Assembly: GCA_964035575.1 (NCBI GenBank)
Contig: OZ037838.1
Coordinates: 682,001-746,000, forward strand
DNA from: Rhynchopus sp. YZ270_cl-10
Taxonomy: Eukaryota; Euglenozoa; Diplonemea; Diplonemida; Diplonemidae
Reading direction: 5' to 3'
DNA: 64,000 nt
This document shows positions 1 to 10,827 of the stretch, piece by piece; the stretch's first letter is position 1; each line of letters begins with the position of its first letter. The notes beneath the pieces were generated by a model. The model made no database searches and was not told the DNA's origin. It worked only from the letters and a program-made list of their open reading frames with translations. Both the position numbers and the translations under genes were made by a program.

Positions 1-992
1 AGGTCGCCCGAAGGACGTTGTACTGCACACTGCACATCTCATACCACATAACAGCTTTGGGCAAGGGATTTTTTCTTTTTTCTTTTTTCTTTTTTTCTTT
101 TTTGGGGAAGAAAAATGAGAATTGGGGTATGGAGGTATAGTGAGAATGGAGAACGGGAAAAAAAGGGGAGGGAAATGCACAGACAAAAGGGAGGGGGTGG
201 CAGGGGGGAGAGGGAAGGGGTAGAGGTTAGTACAAACAGGTGAACAGGTGGTGAAAGACAAAAAAAAGCACCGATACAACTGTGTGAAGCAGGGGTTCTT
301 TTTAGAATAAGTAAAAGAAACGAAGGCTTATCCGGGACTGCCAGAAAACCATCAATTTCACGGCTAAAGGGGCAAAAAAAAAAGAGTTTGTATATTTTCT
401 GTTTTCCCCCCTTTGCTTTTGCTATGTCGACCATCGCCTAAAGCACCCATCTTGGGAAACTCGGGGGCTGTACTCAAATATTCGCCGAAGCTTTTTGTAC
501 TACAAGGGATGGACGCGATTTCGTCCTCAACCCACAGGTTGTTTTTATGGGGAAAAAAAAGAGCTTAGTAGTCCACACATTAGTGTCTTTATTGTATTTT
601 TCATTCAAAAAAAGAATTTGGAAGAAGAAAAAAAAATGGTTGGATTTGTGGAAATCCAAGAACAGTACTTGCTACCAGAGTAGAAGCCAGCGGACAATAA
701 TCATAAAGAGCTGCAGCTGGTTTGTGTATGAAGCGTATCTTACGCAAAGAAAGGGGCATGAGGCACCGCTAAGCTTGAGACCAGTAAATGAACAGAAAGG
801 CAAAAATCACAAAAAGAAATACTAACTCTGAATAGGTAAGTAAAAGAGGAGGAAAAAAAGGTTTGGTTTCGTTGCTCAATTACCCTGTTGGAGGGGTGAT
901 TGGCGACCCGTATCTGAGGAACTATTTCTCCTTTTAAGCTACGCTTTTGTAGGTATTAAAAAAAGAACGTTGAACGATGAATACTGCCTTGC
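1..992. other. Intergenic spacer, no gene seen
   Basis: AT-rich spacer with runs of A or T (8-10 nt) on both strands. The open frames here are short and made of low-complexity residues (poly-K, poly-F, poly-P), so I call none of them coding. Confidence 0.6.
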
Positions 993-1000
993 GTGCATAC

Positions 1001-1633
1001 CAGGGTGTTTCCTAATTTTGGAAATTTTCCGGAAAATTCCGACATCCGGAAGCAAATTTTTTCCCTGGAAAAAAAGTGGGTTTTCAGCCCCAAAACATGC
1101 CGCAATTGGTATTTCCGGAATCCGTCCGCGCTGTGGTGGGGTCACTTTGCCGAAATGGCCAAGTTCTTGGTTTTGGTCAAAATGAGTGTAAGGAAAAGGG
1201 GACCAGGTAAATCCCACAACCCAGATTTTCTCTCCCTGATCCTGAAAACATGAAAATGCCCGAAAACACCGGCATTTGCATTTTCGGAATCCGTCCGTTC
1301 TGTGGTGGGGTCAATTTGACGAAATGGACAAGTCCTTGGTTTTGGTCAAAACCCGTCAGTGTAAGGTAAAGGGGGCCAAGTGTTTTCCTGTAGAAACTGG
1401 TAGGAACAGGCAGCGCCGCAGGCGCACGGTACCCAACATCGGTGAAAATAAAAATTCCCGAAAACTGCTTTATTTGAATGATTGGAGCGATCCAGAACAG
1501 CGAACATACTTTTTTCGGGAAAATACCAAAAAATAAGCACTTTAAATACGTCCCTAATTTTTTCCCGCAATTTTTTTCCCTGGCCATTTTTTTCCAAATC
1601 CCCGGAAGCGGAAGCAAATTAGGAAACACCCTG
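1001..1633. mobile_element. hAT-like MITE 1 with 8-bp target duplication
   Basis: Terminal inverted repeats start CAGGGTGTTTCCTAATTT on the left and end with the exact complement on the right. The flanks are a perfect 8-bp duplication, GTGCATAC, at 993-1000 and 1634-1641. The CAGGG terminus and 8-bp duplication are hallmarks of the hAT superfamily (family knowledge). No transposase frame is present, so it is non-autonomous. The interior carries two direct copies (about 1105-1180 and 1275-1350) of a dispersed module also found near 2940-3010, 13020-13090, 46810-46890 and 62130-62190. Confidence 0.85.
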
Positions 1634-1641
1634 GTGCATAC

Positions 1642-2150
1642 ACATCAAAAAAAAACAAAAAAAAAAGGGGGCAGCAAGAGGCAGTACCAGTGGCGCGGCT
1701 ACCAATAACTACTATGTAGTCAGCGTCACGCCTACCATGGTAGGTTACAGTGGAAAAAAGGGGGGGCTGTTTCAAACAGAGACATTGTCACTGAAAAACA
1801 CACCACAGCATTCGTGGTGAACATGATAGAATATTGACCTATCTGGTAAATTGTCAGTTCCCGATTTTTCTGGGATTCACACCATACGTTTAAAGAGCGG
1901 GAGGGATAAGGGTTGCTTAAAGGGAGGGGGGAGAATTGAAAATTATAGTCGCATAATCGCACGAAAAAAAGATAAGTCGTTAATTTGATAACATGCGAAC
2001 ACCTTGTGGTGGATGCATGTGGGGAAGAAAAAAAAATTCTTTTGAAAGACATTATTTGAAACATTCGCCACAAAATCTTTTCAAAGAAGAAAAAAAAAGA
2101 TAAAAGAAGCGAGGGAAAAAGTCGATCAAAAAAAAAAAAAAAAGGTCCAG
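1642..2150. other. Spacer, no gene seen
   Basis: AT-rich DNA with several A runs of 8-16 nt. No frame here looks coding. It separates two hAT-like elements. Confidence 0.5.
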
Positions 2151-2158
2151 GTAGAATC

Positions 2159-3136
2159 CAGGGCATATCCTAAGTCTGTACCCGGTACCCGCGGGTTTTT
2201 GAAAAAAAGTGCGCCCCTTTTTTTTGCACGGCTATAAGGTCCCACGTTGCCCCTTTTTTTTGCACGAGGGGTCTAAGGGGAAACCTACTTGACAAAAGTG
2301 CCCGTAAAAAAAATATTTGGAAAGATCTGGTGCGAAACAGTCCAAAAACACCATTTTCGGTGGGAAAAAATTCACCCCCTATGGGGCGGCCCGTGGTCGC
2401 AGCGAAGTGTCGTTTTCTAGTTTTTTGTGTACCTGTGTACTGTGTATTTGTGTTTGCTAATCCTTAACACTCGCAAACCCCTGTGTGTGGGTTTTTGGGT
2501 GGTTTTTTGCCCACAAACGGCTTTGTCGTTTTTGGGTGTGAAAACGTGGGTTGTGTGACAAGGCAAAGGGCACGTGTGCACGACCGTGTGTGGCCCACGC
2601 AGGGTTCTGATAACGCGCAAGCGTGTTTTCGGCGCCACATACACGGGTCTGGGCCAAAAAACCGGGTTTTGTGTTGAAACTTGTGGTTTTGGTGCAAAAC
2701 GCCTGTTTTGCCAACAGAATCCTTAAAGAACGCACGGTTTCAAAGGCGTTTCCACGTAAACTCGCGACATGAAAATGGGAATTAAAAACAAATCTCTCAG
2801 ATCTGAGTTCTCAGAAATGGCCCAATCTTTCCAATGCCGAAAAAATCTTACACTTTGGTGACTCTGCGAAATGTCGACAATCCAAACGATTGGTGGACCC
2901 CGTGTGTACTGTGTACTGTGTACTGTGCGGAAATTGACCAAAAACGAGAACTTGTCCATTTCGGCAAATTGACCCCACCACTGGCCGGACGGATTCCGGA
3001 AATGCAAATGCCGATGTTTAAAAGCGCCACCAACGATGAAACCTGGAAAAAAAAATCAAAAAAAAATCCGCCCCTTTTTTTTTGCACCCTTTTGGCAAAT
3101 TTGGCCGCTCAGACCTCATATTTAGGATATGCCCTG
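2159..3136. mobile_element. hAT-like MITE 2 with 8-bp target duplication
   Basis: The ends are CAGGGCATATCCTAA and its complement, flanked by the perfect 8-bp duplication GTAGAATC at 2151-2158 and 3137-3144. It has no coding capacity for a transposase. Its interior contains a reverse-strand partial copy (about 2440-2905) of the CCTTAACACTC-ended dispersed repeat that also lies at 15949-16492 and 44557-45362. A short 9-bp tandem (TGTACTGTG, about 2905-2930) and one copy of the module shared with MITE 1 follow. The composition suggests elements nested in or captured by one another. Confidence 0.85.
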
Positions 3137-3144
3137 GTAGAATC

Positions 3145-5951
3145 CCATTCAATTATTGGCGTAAGTAACAAAGCCACTTTTGTGGCTCTCAATTGATAGG
3201 GTTAAACAAAAAAAGGACATAAAAGCATGTAGGTGGGCGAAATGAAGGTGTGATTTAAAATCCGTTTACGTTATCAAAAAAAAATGATGAAGCTATTTTT
3301 TTCTTTGCTTTTGAAAAGATGGTGTTGTGCATCCGCGTATCAAAAAAAAGAAGACGAAATAAAAAGGGTGTCACTTTTCGTTCCCTCACCCCCCTTTCTT
3401 GTAGTTGTTCGATGCGCTCACGCTTCCACACACTACCTCACACCTGCCAGAGTCGGGTGGTGGTGTTGCGGAGCAACAGTTAGGGTGAACGACGACGTGA
3501 CACTTTCCACTCACAAAATAGCGTTTAAAAAAAACCCCCCTCCACCCTTTTTTGACAACTTTTTTTTTTTCAAAAAAAAAAGGAAAACTTAAAACACGAT
3601 GCAGGTGACCTCAGACACACACATCGGAACACAATAACGAGAAAAGATACCACCTGTTCTTTTTGTATGAGTAACGTGACCCTTAGTGAACTGAGACTGC
3701 CAGAACAGATTCACAGTTGTAAATCCTCTTGGCATCTCTTGGGTGTTGGCTATATCCGGTGATAAGTACCGGTTTTTTTTCAAGAACAGGCTAAAAAAAT
3801 GTGTATTTCAATGTGGACGGAACCACAAAAAACAAAAACAAAATAAGAAGACATTTTGAGTTGGGATTTTGAAAAAAAAAATAATTTTTTTTCTTTACCC
3901 TCGTAAACCCGCAAGGGGTTGCGCCGGGAGTCCTGTGGCGCGATGACAGCTCGGTGCTTAAGGTTGATGCACCACAGGAAGGGCTTGGCGTGAAAAGAAA
4001 AAGGGGGGGGGGGGGGGGGGAGACGTAAGGAAAAGGGGTTGGTTTGTTTCTTGATGTACGTTCTTGGAAACTTGGTTGTATTAGTGTAGACACCCGAGGA
4101 TGAACTCCACTATACTATGTTCTTGATGTGCCAACCCCCTCCACGTCATCGCGTATTGGCGTGAAATGAATCAACCTATACTCGAGGAGCGCGGAGAGAG
4201 AAAAAAAAAACTTTTTTTTTTGAGGGCAAAAAAAAATCTCAGATCTGGTCAGACCAGATCTTTTTCAAAAAACCCAAATTATTCCTAGGTCTGATCGCAA
4301 AATAAAATACAAACAAACATACGCACGGTTGGGGATCACAAACATTGTACTCATTTCCGCCGGTTGTACTTGTTCACTTGGAAGAATAGATAATTGTTTT
4401 TTTTGGTGTGAAGTTATTGTTGAGTAACAACATTTTCTCTTTTTTTGAAAACTTGGTTGTATTAGTGTAGCCACCCTAGAGTGTGCTCCACTAATACAAC
4501 TCTTTTTTTATGACGTCGAAAACGTCTTTTTTTTAAAAAAGATAAGAGAGCGTGTAGTGACTCTGGCGAAGTGATTCTCTCCTACCATAACGTGTCTTGA
4601 CGGTGCGAGCTAACGTTAACGCTCTGCAGTTAAGTCAGGGACGTAGGAAAAACTCGGTGCTGGTCCTTGTGATTGGCAAAGAAAAAAAAGGGAAAGAAAT
4701 AATATTTTGTTTTCCCGTTCTCTTTTACGGACTGAGAATGGTCCAGCTCCTTTGTTTCTCTTTGGGAGGGGGGAGAGGTCATTTGCCTTTTAATGAATTT
4801 AAAAGAAAAGGAAAACTACGGGTCGGGCCACTTTAGAAAATGGGGATATAGTTCGAATTTGTCCAAAAGGGAATTTTGTTCAAGTAGCACTGGTATCGCG
4901 CAAAAAAAAAAAAGGGGGGGAAAAAAAACTAACGGTGAGACAGAGACAGAGAACATGACGGATGAAATGTACCTCTCGCCCCCCCCTCAAATGTGAAAAA
5001 TCCCGAATCCTAGAATAAGCCCTGTTCTGATGGTTTAAAAGAAAAGAATAACAAAAAAAAATCAAATTCTAAGCACAATATGCTGGGTACAATACTATTC
5101 GAAAAGCCAAAACTGCTATAACTGATCGTGACAAAACGTTTTCCCAAAGGAAAGACACAGCACTGTATTTTGGTTGTTGTTGTTGCTTTTTTTTGATTGA
5201 AAACTTGGTTGTATTAGTGTTGACACCTGAGGATGTGTACAACTAACTTTTTACCTCGTTTCGAACGTCCACGAAGTGGTTATGACTGACCACCTAATTT
5301 TGCTTGAAATATGATGGAGTTTAGTGGTATTCAAACACCACTAAGCTCCTTCAAACTCCTATGTGCACGTTTTTTTTGGAAAAATAGGATGGAACACCCC
5401 ATCCCACACGAATGTGAAGGAATGCAGCCACCACTAACCTCCATCAAACTCCCTACTGAACTGCATCAAATTTTCAGGCAAAATCAGACTGAGAAAAGTT
5501 CATCAAATTAATCAGACAGCTGTTTTTTTTTTTTTTTTTCTGTTGTATTGATCACTTTACACCTACCGGTATAAAAGATCTGTACTCACTATTAACTAAA
5601 ACCTTGTTTTTGAAGGAATAAAAAATCATAAAACAGCAAAAAAAAAAAAAAACAACTGATTTTCAAGAAGGAAAAATGTAAGGTAAGGTACAATAGGCTG
5701 ATCGACACTGACCTTGGTCGGGTGGTGATCTCATGGTGATCTATGGTGATCGTTAGTGATTGGTATAAATCGGCGCTGAAAAGAAAAGAAAAAAAAAAAA
5801 AAAAAAAATGTGAAAAAATGGGCCTGCCAGACCCACTTCCAATCAGCCCATTCAAGGTACCAACGTCTCGGTGGACGCATGCAGACACCGAAATAATTGA
5901 AAATTCCCATTGTCTCATAAGGAGCAGAGACAGACACGCACTTTTGTGGTC
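3145..5951. other. Spacer with dispersed short motif, no gene seen
   Basis: AT-rich DNA with a G run near 4005-4020 and many A/T tracts. It contains three copies of a roughly 48-bp motif (core TTGGTTGTATTAGTGTAG) at about 4066-4114, 4447-4500 and 5199-5243, all in the same orientation. I find no convincing coding frame on either strand. Confidence 0.5.
4447..4500 (+). repeat. Dispersed 48-bp motif (copy 2 of 5)
   Basis: The motif reads GAAAACTTGGTTGTATTAGT followed by GTAG, a variable spacer and CTCCACTA, and is usually preceded by a T run. Other copies start near 4066, 5199 and 8245, and a fifth is split between 8834-8847 and 9499-9540 by a hAT-like insertion. In this copy the two halves are inverted repeats (TTGTATTAGTG / CACTAATACAA) and could form a hairpin. 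On the minus strand every copy ends in an A run, as a short retroposed sequence would. Confidence 0.7.
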
Positions 5952-5959
5952 GCTTGCAT

Positions 5960-6974
5960 CAGGGTAGATCCTTATTTTCGCTAAAAACGCTGAAAATCCC
6001 AGATTTATTTTCGTTTTTTTCCTTTTTTTTTTCTCTCCCGTTTTTGAAATTTTTCCGCGCAGGCCTGACGCTAACTTCAGGTTTTTGGGAAATCGTGGGG
6101 TGCTGATGGTTGTCCGCGAGCGAAGTGTGCGAAAAAAAAAATGTAAGGTGTACCTCCGCATTCTGGCTGTGACCCTTGTCGGACACTGCGCCCTCTGACA
6201 AGGGTAATACTTTCTAGAAACATTCTGAAAAAAAGTGGTAGTGCCCGGCATTAGCAAGAAAATTTTCAAAATTAAATAGTAGTGCCGATGCACCAGCAGT
6301 TTGGGTAGGCGAGACAGCATTGGGTGAACCTCCGCGAGCGCAGCGAGCGGAAATTTTTTTCGCAGTTTTTGGGCAAAGTTCAAAATCCCACCAAAAATTA
6401 AGTGGGGATTTTCGACAACAATACTGGGGCCCCTATGGGTTTTTGGATTTTGGCCGAACAGTGTTGTGTTTCTGCCTTGGTCCGGTTGAAGTCTTTATTA
6501 CTGGATCTCATACTCCGTACAGGTGACCAATACCCGACCTTTAACACACATGCACTTCTTCGAAACCTCCACCCTCAGCACCAACCTTTTTACAATGGTC
6601 CGCTTTGCGGGTTTGCGGACATAGTAATTGTGTTCTTCAAGGTTGTGCTTCAAAATCGTCTTATGCAAGGTGACACTGAGAATTGACACTCATTGGTCCT
6701 TGTCTTATGAACTGAAGACAAATATTAAAGGGGCATTAATGGCGGGCCGAAGGCCAGCCAAAAAAACGGTAGCGAACTTTTATTTTTTTTTTCCTTTTGG
6801 TTTCCCCCTTATTTTGACTTTCCGGATCGATTGCGGACCGTGGTGGTGCCACTCTGTGCCTGGAAATTAGTAGGTAACCAAAAAAATGGTCCAGAGAAAA
6901 AAGGGAAAAAAAAAAGGAAAAAAAAATAAAAAATCTCGAATCCTTATTTTCACTTTCGCTAAGGATCTACCCTG
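5960..6974. mobile_element. hAT-like MITE 3 with 8-bp target duplication
   Basis: The left end is CAGGGTAGATCCTTATTTTC and the right end is complementary to its first 15 nt. The 8-bp duplication GCTTGCAT is perfect at 5952-5959 and 6975-6982. At about 1.0 kb it is the largest of the five hAT-like elements here, yet I see no transposase domain in any frame. The interior has homopolymer runs and two GCGAGCG-rich short palindromes (near 6115 and 6335). Confidence 0.87.
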
Positions 6975-6982
6975 GCTTGCAT

Positions 6983-8839
6983 GACCGTTTTTGCCAAAAA
7001 AAAAAGGGGGGAAAAAAACATTAATTTTGTTTTCAAAAAATATGTATCCAGGTAAATTTAGGGGGGGGGAAGAATGGAGAATTTGTAAGGGTCAGATGAG
7101 CCTCCATTACTCGTGTGTTACAATAAATGTGCAACAAAAATATTACGACCCATCCACAACCTGCAGCCAAAATAGGGGCAAAGGATAGGGAGAGGATGAG
7201 GACGTGGTAATGGTGATTGTATTGTGGATGACTATATTGGTGTTCTGTGGGGGGCATATTGACAGGTCCCTGACAGGTCCTTGACAGTATTTCAGTAACA
7301 CCATAGGTACTTTTTTTACCATCAAAAAAGAAATCAAAAATTGCAGCTTTTTTTTTGTTTGTTTGCATGTTTTGATAATTTTCTGATGGCTTAAACTGAA
7401 ATATACTACATGGCAAATACAATACAGAAAATGAAGGGGGAAGGGGAAGGGGGAAGGGGAAGGGGGAAGGGGAAGGGGGAAGGGGGAAGGGGAAGGGGCT
7501 TTTGTCTGTGATTTCAAGGGAGTCCATATAACTTTCCAGTGATCAAAAAAAGTCCAGAAAAAAAAAGAAAAAAAAAAAGAAAAAAAAATTGGTATTATTC
7601 TTGTGTAGACACAGGCTTTGATCAACAATTGGAGACATAAAATGGTGAGAAAAAAATTCTTTCTGGCGTCAAGTCTGGGTAGGGGTTAACACAAACTTGG
7701 ACAAGACCATAAAACAGGTTTTTTTCAAGTGTGCTAAAAACCGAAAAGGCGAAAAAGAAAGTGAGGGGGTGTCGACAGCAGTAATGGGTATTTTGAATGG
7801 GTTTTTATGAAGTTCTCCTGCAGGAATGGGTGTATACAGTTTCGAAAAACTGAATATTGTCCAGTGGGAGGGTGATTTTTCACATTTTAAAAAGGGCGAA
7901 AATACATTTTATGTTTCTTTGTATTTCTTGGTTTCTTTATTTCTTTTTTTTGCACTGTTGTCATCAAAATTAAACGCTACACACAAAAAAAAGGGGGAGG
8001 AAAAGTAAAAGAAAATAACTTCGACTCCATCCTTGACTATAAAAAATACCCGCTAGGGGCCTCCTCAAGACTGTGAGTATAAAAATAAAAATAAAAAGAA
8101 ATGTGGAAAATATGGTGACAAAGTAAACGTAAGCCGCCCAGGGCAGGGGGGATTTAAGACACATGGCGATACCATACCATACCCTGGGTAACCTGCTGAA
8201 CATGCTTTTGTGAATGCTTTTTTTTTGTTGTTTTTTTTTTTTTTGAAAACTTGGTAATATTAGTGTAGACACCCGAGGATGTACTCCACTATATTTTTTT
8301 TTTAAAAAAAAACATGAATTTCACTAAAAAAAAAGGGGGAAATATTACCATTTTAGCATGTCACATAACAAAGAAACAGGCACGTTACCCGGGTCACATG
8401 GTCACCATGTGGCAAACCACCCTGAGGGGGGTCAATCCTGTGCATAAAGGGGTGTGTGGGGGAGGGAAACAAACCGGAACGTAATAGAAAGAAAAAAAGA
8501 GAAAAAAAAAAAACACTAATTTTTCAAATGAGAAGGGAGAATACAATAATGGCTTGGATAAGGTGAAGAACCACGATAAGGGGGGTGGGAAGGGGGTTCA
8601 GGGACCCAGGGATTCATATAAAAAAAAATTGGTTATTGATGCAGACACCTCCAACTGACCCACAATGCCACCCCAGATGAAAGCACAAATAAAAGAAAAC
8701 GTGAAAGAGTAAAGAGAGAAGAAACTATCAGATAGATTGGGGTAACTGAAGGGGGGTGATTTGCACTTCTTACGTGCACCCCCCATTCAGCCACACCATA
8801 GGTTTTTTTGTTTTTTTTTTTTTGTTTTTTTTTGAAAAC
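6983..8839. other. Spacer with G-rich minisatellite, no gene seen
   Basis: No coding frame is supported. At 7431-7499 there is a G4A2/G5A2 minisatellite (GGGGAA and GGGGGAA units) that could form G-quadruplexes on the plus strand. A fourth copy of the 48-bp dispersed motif lies at 8245-8293. Around 8633-8700 is a short stretch related to 13860-13925 inside the 2.48-kb TIR element. Confidence 0.5.
7431..7499 (+). repeat. G-rich minisatellite
   Basis: About ten alternating GGGGAA / GGGGGAA units in a row. The G tracts of 4-5 nt separated by two A residues satisfy the simple pattern for G-quadruplex formation on the plus strand. Confidence 0.85.
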
Positions 8840-8847
8840 CTTGTTGT

Positions 8848-9498
8848 CAGGGCTCTCGGAGATCACCCCCAAAACCCAAAAAGGGGGTGATTTGGGGTCA
8901 AAAAAATTTCCCCACACTATGTGCAAAGGGAGGGACGTGGGAAAGAAACAGCGGTCATGGCACCCGAAAGGTTCCGGGCGAAGCCACGGTACGCAACATT
9001 TCTATAAAATGTTGACATAAAATGGCACCGTCGTTGGTAATTATCGTCAGTTTGCATGAATTTTACTTCCATATTTTGCTAAACGAAAGTTTCTGGCGAA
9101 GCCACGGTACGCAACATTTCAAAAAAATGCGCTTAAAATTGCACATTATTACAGCCAAACTATGTCAAAGGGAAGGATGGTTGTAAGCTTGCGCCGCAGG
9201 CGCACGGTACGCTACTTTTTTCTTTTGCCATGCTGTATGCTTCCTTTTTCCTTCGGCGTTTGACCAATTGAGTCGCGTTCTGGCTGTGACGGGTCACTTT
9301 GTTCACTGCTGTGTGAACAACGGAGCTCTAGTAGAAAGACCCCCCAAAAAAAAAATCCGGATTTCCCAACCTTTTTTTTTTTTTTGGGGGGTGATTTTCC
9401 TAAAAAATCACCCCCCCCAAAATCCGTTTTTTTTTTTTTTTTTTGGGGATTTTTGGGCAAAATCACCCCCCCCCCCCCCCCCCCCCCCGAGAGCCTTG
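8848..9498. mobile_element. hAT-like MITE 4, inserted in the 48-bp dispersed motif
   Basis: The ends are CAGGGCTCTCGG (left) and the complement of CAAGGCTCTCGG (right), with a perfect 8-bp duplication CTTGTTGT at 8840-8847 and 9499-9506. Removing the element and one duplication restores the 48-bp dispersed motif whose intact sisters lie at 4447, 5199 and 8245, so the empty site is visible in paralogues. The interior has GGGTGATTTT/AAAATCACCC inverted repeats and a C run near 9465-9488. There is no transposase frame. Confidence 0.9.
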
Positions 9499-9506
9499 CT
9501 TGTTGT

Positions 9507-9861
9507 ATTAGTGTAGGCACCCGAGAATGCACTCCACTATCCATTTTTTTCCGTGAGAGAGGAGGGGATCGGAAAAAATGGACGTAATATCGGGAGAGGA
9601 ACACATCGGTAATAAGATAACCCTACTGAGCCTCTCGTGCTCTGGTTCACCTTAAAGGGGGGGGGAAGACAAACAGCAACCCATATAAAGAGCGATAAAA
9701 AGAGAGGAAAAAAAGGGGGTTCGTGAGAAAAAGAGAAAAATATTCCCCTTTAAACTATGACACTTCGAGACACGCCTGTAAGGGCTGCTCTGGGTGATCA
9801 TCTCAGTAACTAGAGGATACTCTGTCTGAGTTTTAAAAAAAAAGGGGGGGGGGGGAAATAT
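9507..9861. other. Spacer, no gene seen
   Basis: Holds the second half of the interrupted 48-bp motif (to about 9540) and otherwise only A/T and G runs. No coding frame is supported. Confidence 0.5.
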
Positions 9862-10272
9862 CATGGATGTCCAAAGTACTTGAAGTATATCAAGTACTTG
9901 ATCCCCCAAAAAATCCAATACTTGATACTTCAAGTACTTTACACCCTATTTTTTTTTCTAGTACTTTTTTACTTGTTCTCCCTCTGTCAAGTACTTTTTT
10001 CACAAAAAAAACGTCAAGTACTTGATCAAGTACAAAAAAAAGTGGGTACTTGATCAAGTACTTGACGTTTTTTTGCGAAAACAAGTACTTGACAGACTCT
10101 GCCAGAGGGTAAAAAAGTAAAAAAGTACGAGAAAAAAAAAATAGGGTATCAAGTACTTGATCAATCTTCAAGTACTTGACTGTCATTTTGAGAGGAAAAA
10201 AAAGGGGGGTCAAGTACTTCAAGTACCATAAAAAATCCGAAAAAAGTACTTCAAGTACTTTGGACATCCATG
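9862..10272. mobile_element. Fold-back transposon built of CAAGTACTTG palindromes
   Basis: The outer termini CATGGATGTCCAAAGTACTT and their exact complement are flanked by a 6-bp duplication AAATAT (9856-9861 and 10273-10278). Almost the whole 411 bp is an imperfect giant hairpin with its turn near 10034-10046. The palindrome CAAGTACTTG or close variants recur more than ten times along both arms. Repeated subterminal motifs of this sort are often transposase binding sites in TIR elements (family knowledge). It cannot code for a transposase, so it is non-autonomous. The superfamily is not assigned. Confidence 0.85.
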
Positions 10273-10827
10273 AAATATGAGTATGCCTACATATCTTAAT
10301 ACAAATGGAAGCGAGGGAGAGGAAAAAGAAAAAGAAAAAAAAAAGAGAAAAATAAAAAATATTCATTTCGGGCACTCCCTCATTCTACCCAAAGAAAATA
10401 TTTTTATTTTTTCCCATCCCATCCCACATTATTTCCCTTCACCCACCCCATAACACCCTCTCCCTCGTTCTCACAAGAATACGGTAGGGTTCTATAAGAA
10501 AGATAAAAAATCAAACACAAATTGAACAAAAAAAAATTTGTTCCAACACTTCGATACCTCTCTCCCCCCCTACTCCCTTTCCCCTCATTGTCATAATCAT
10601 TGTATTTTTTTTTTCTTGTATCAAAAAATGCATTGAGTTGATGTGTTTTGATATGGAAAAGAAGAAAAAAAAAACTTTGCAAGATGAAATGTGTCTCTCG
10701 TGTATACACACATCTTTTACTACTGTCAGTATCGTGCTGGAACAATGCTGGGAGTGAAATTTATTTCGAGGAAAAAAAAAAAAATACAGTAACCATTTTG
10801 TCCCGCTTCTTTTTTTTTTCCTTTTTT
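10273..10827. other. Spacer downstream of the P-loop gene, no gene seen
   Basis: This is the 3' side of the minus-strand P-loop gene. It holds A/T runs and pyrimidine-rich stretches, and I see no coding frame that is not low complexity. Confidence 0.5.

Noticed and set aside
5592-6383. 263-codon minus-strand frame
   Set aside because: It crosses the border of hAT-like MITE 3 (5960) and is largely phenylalanine/lysine runs from T and A tracts.
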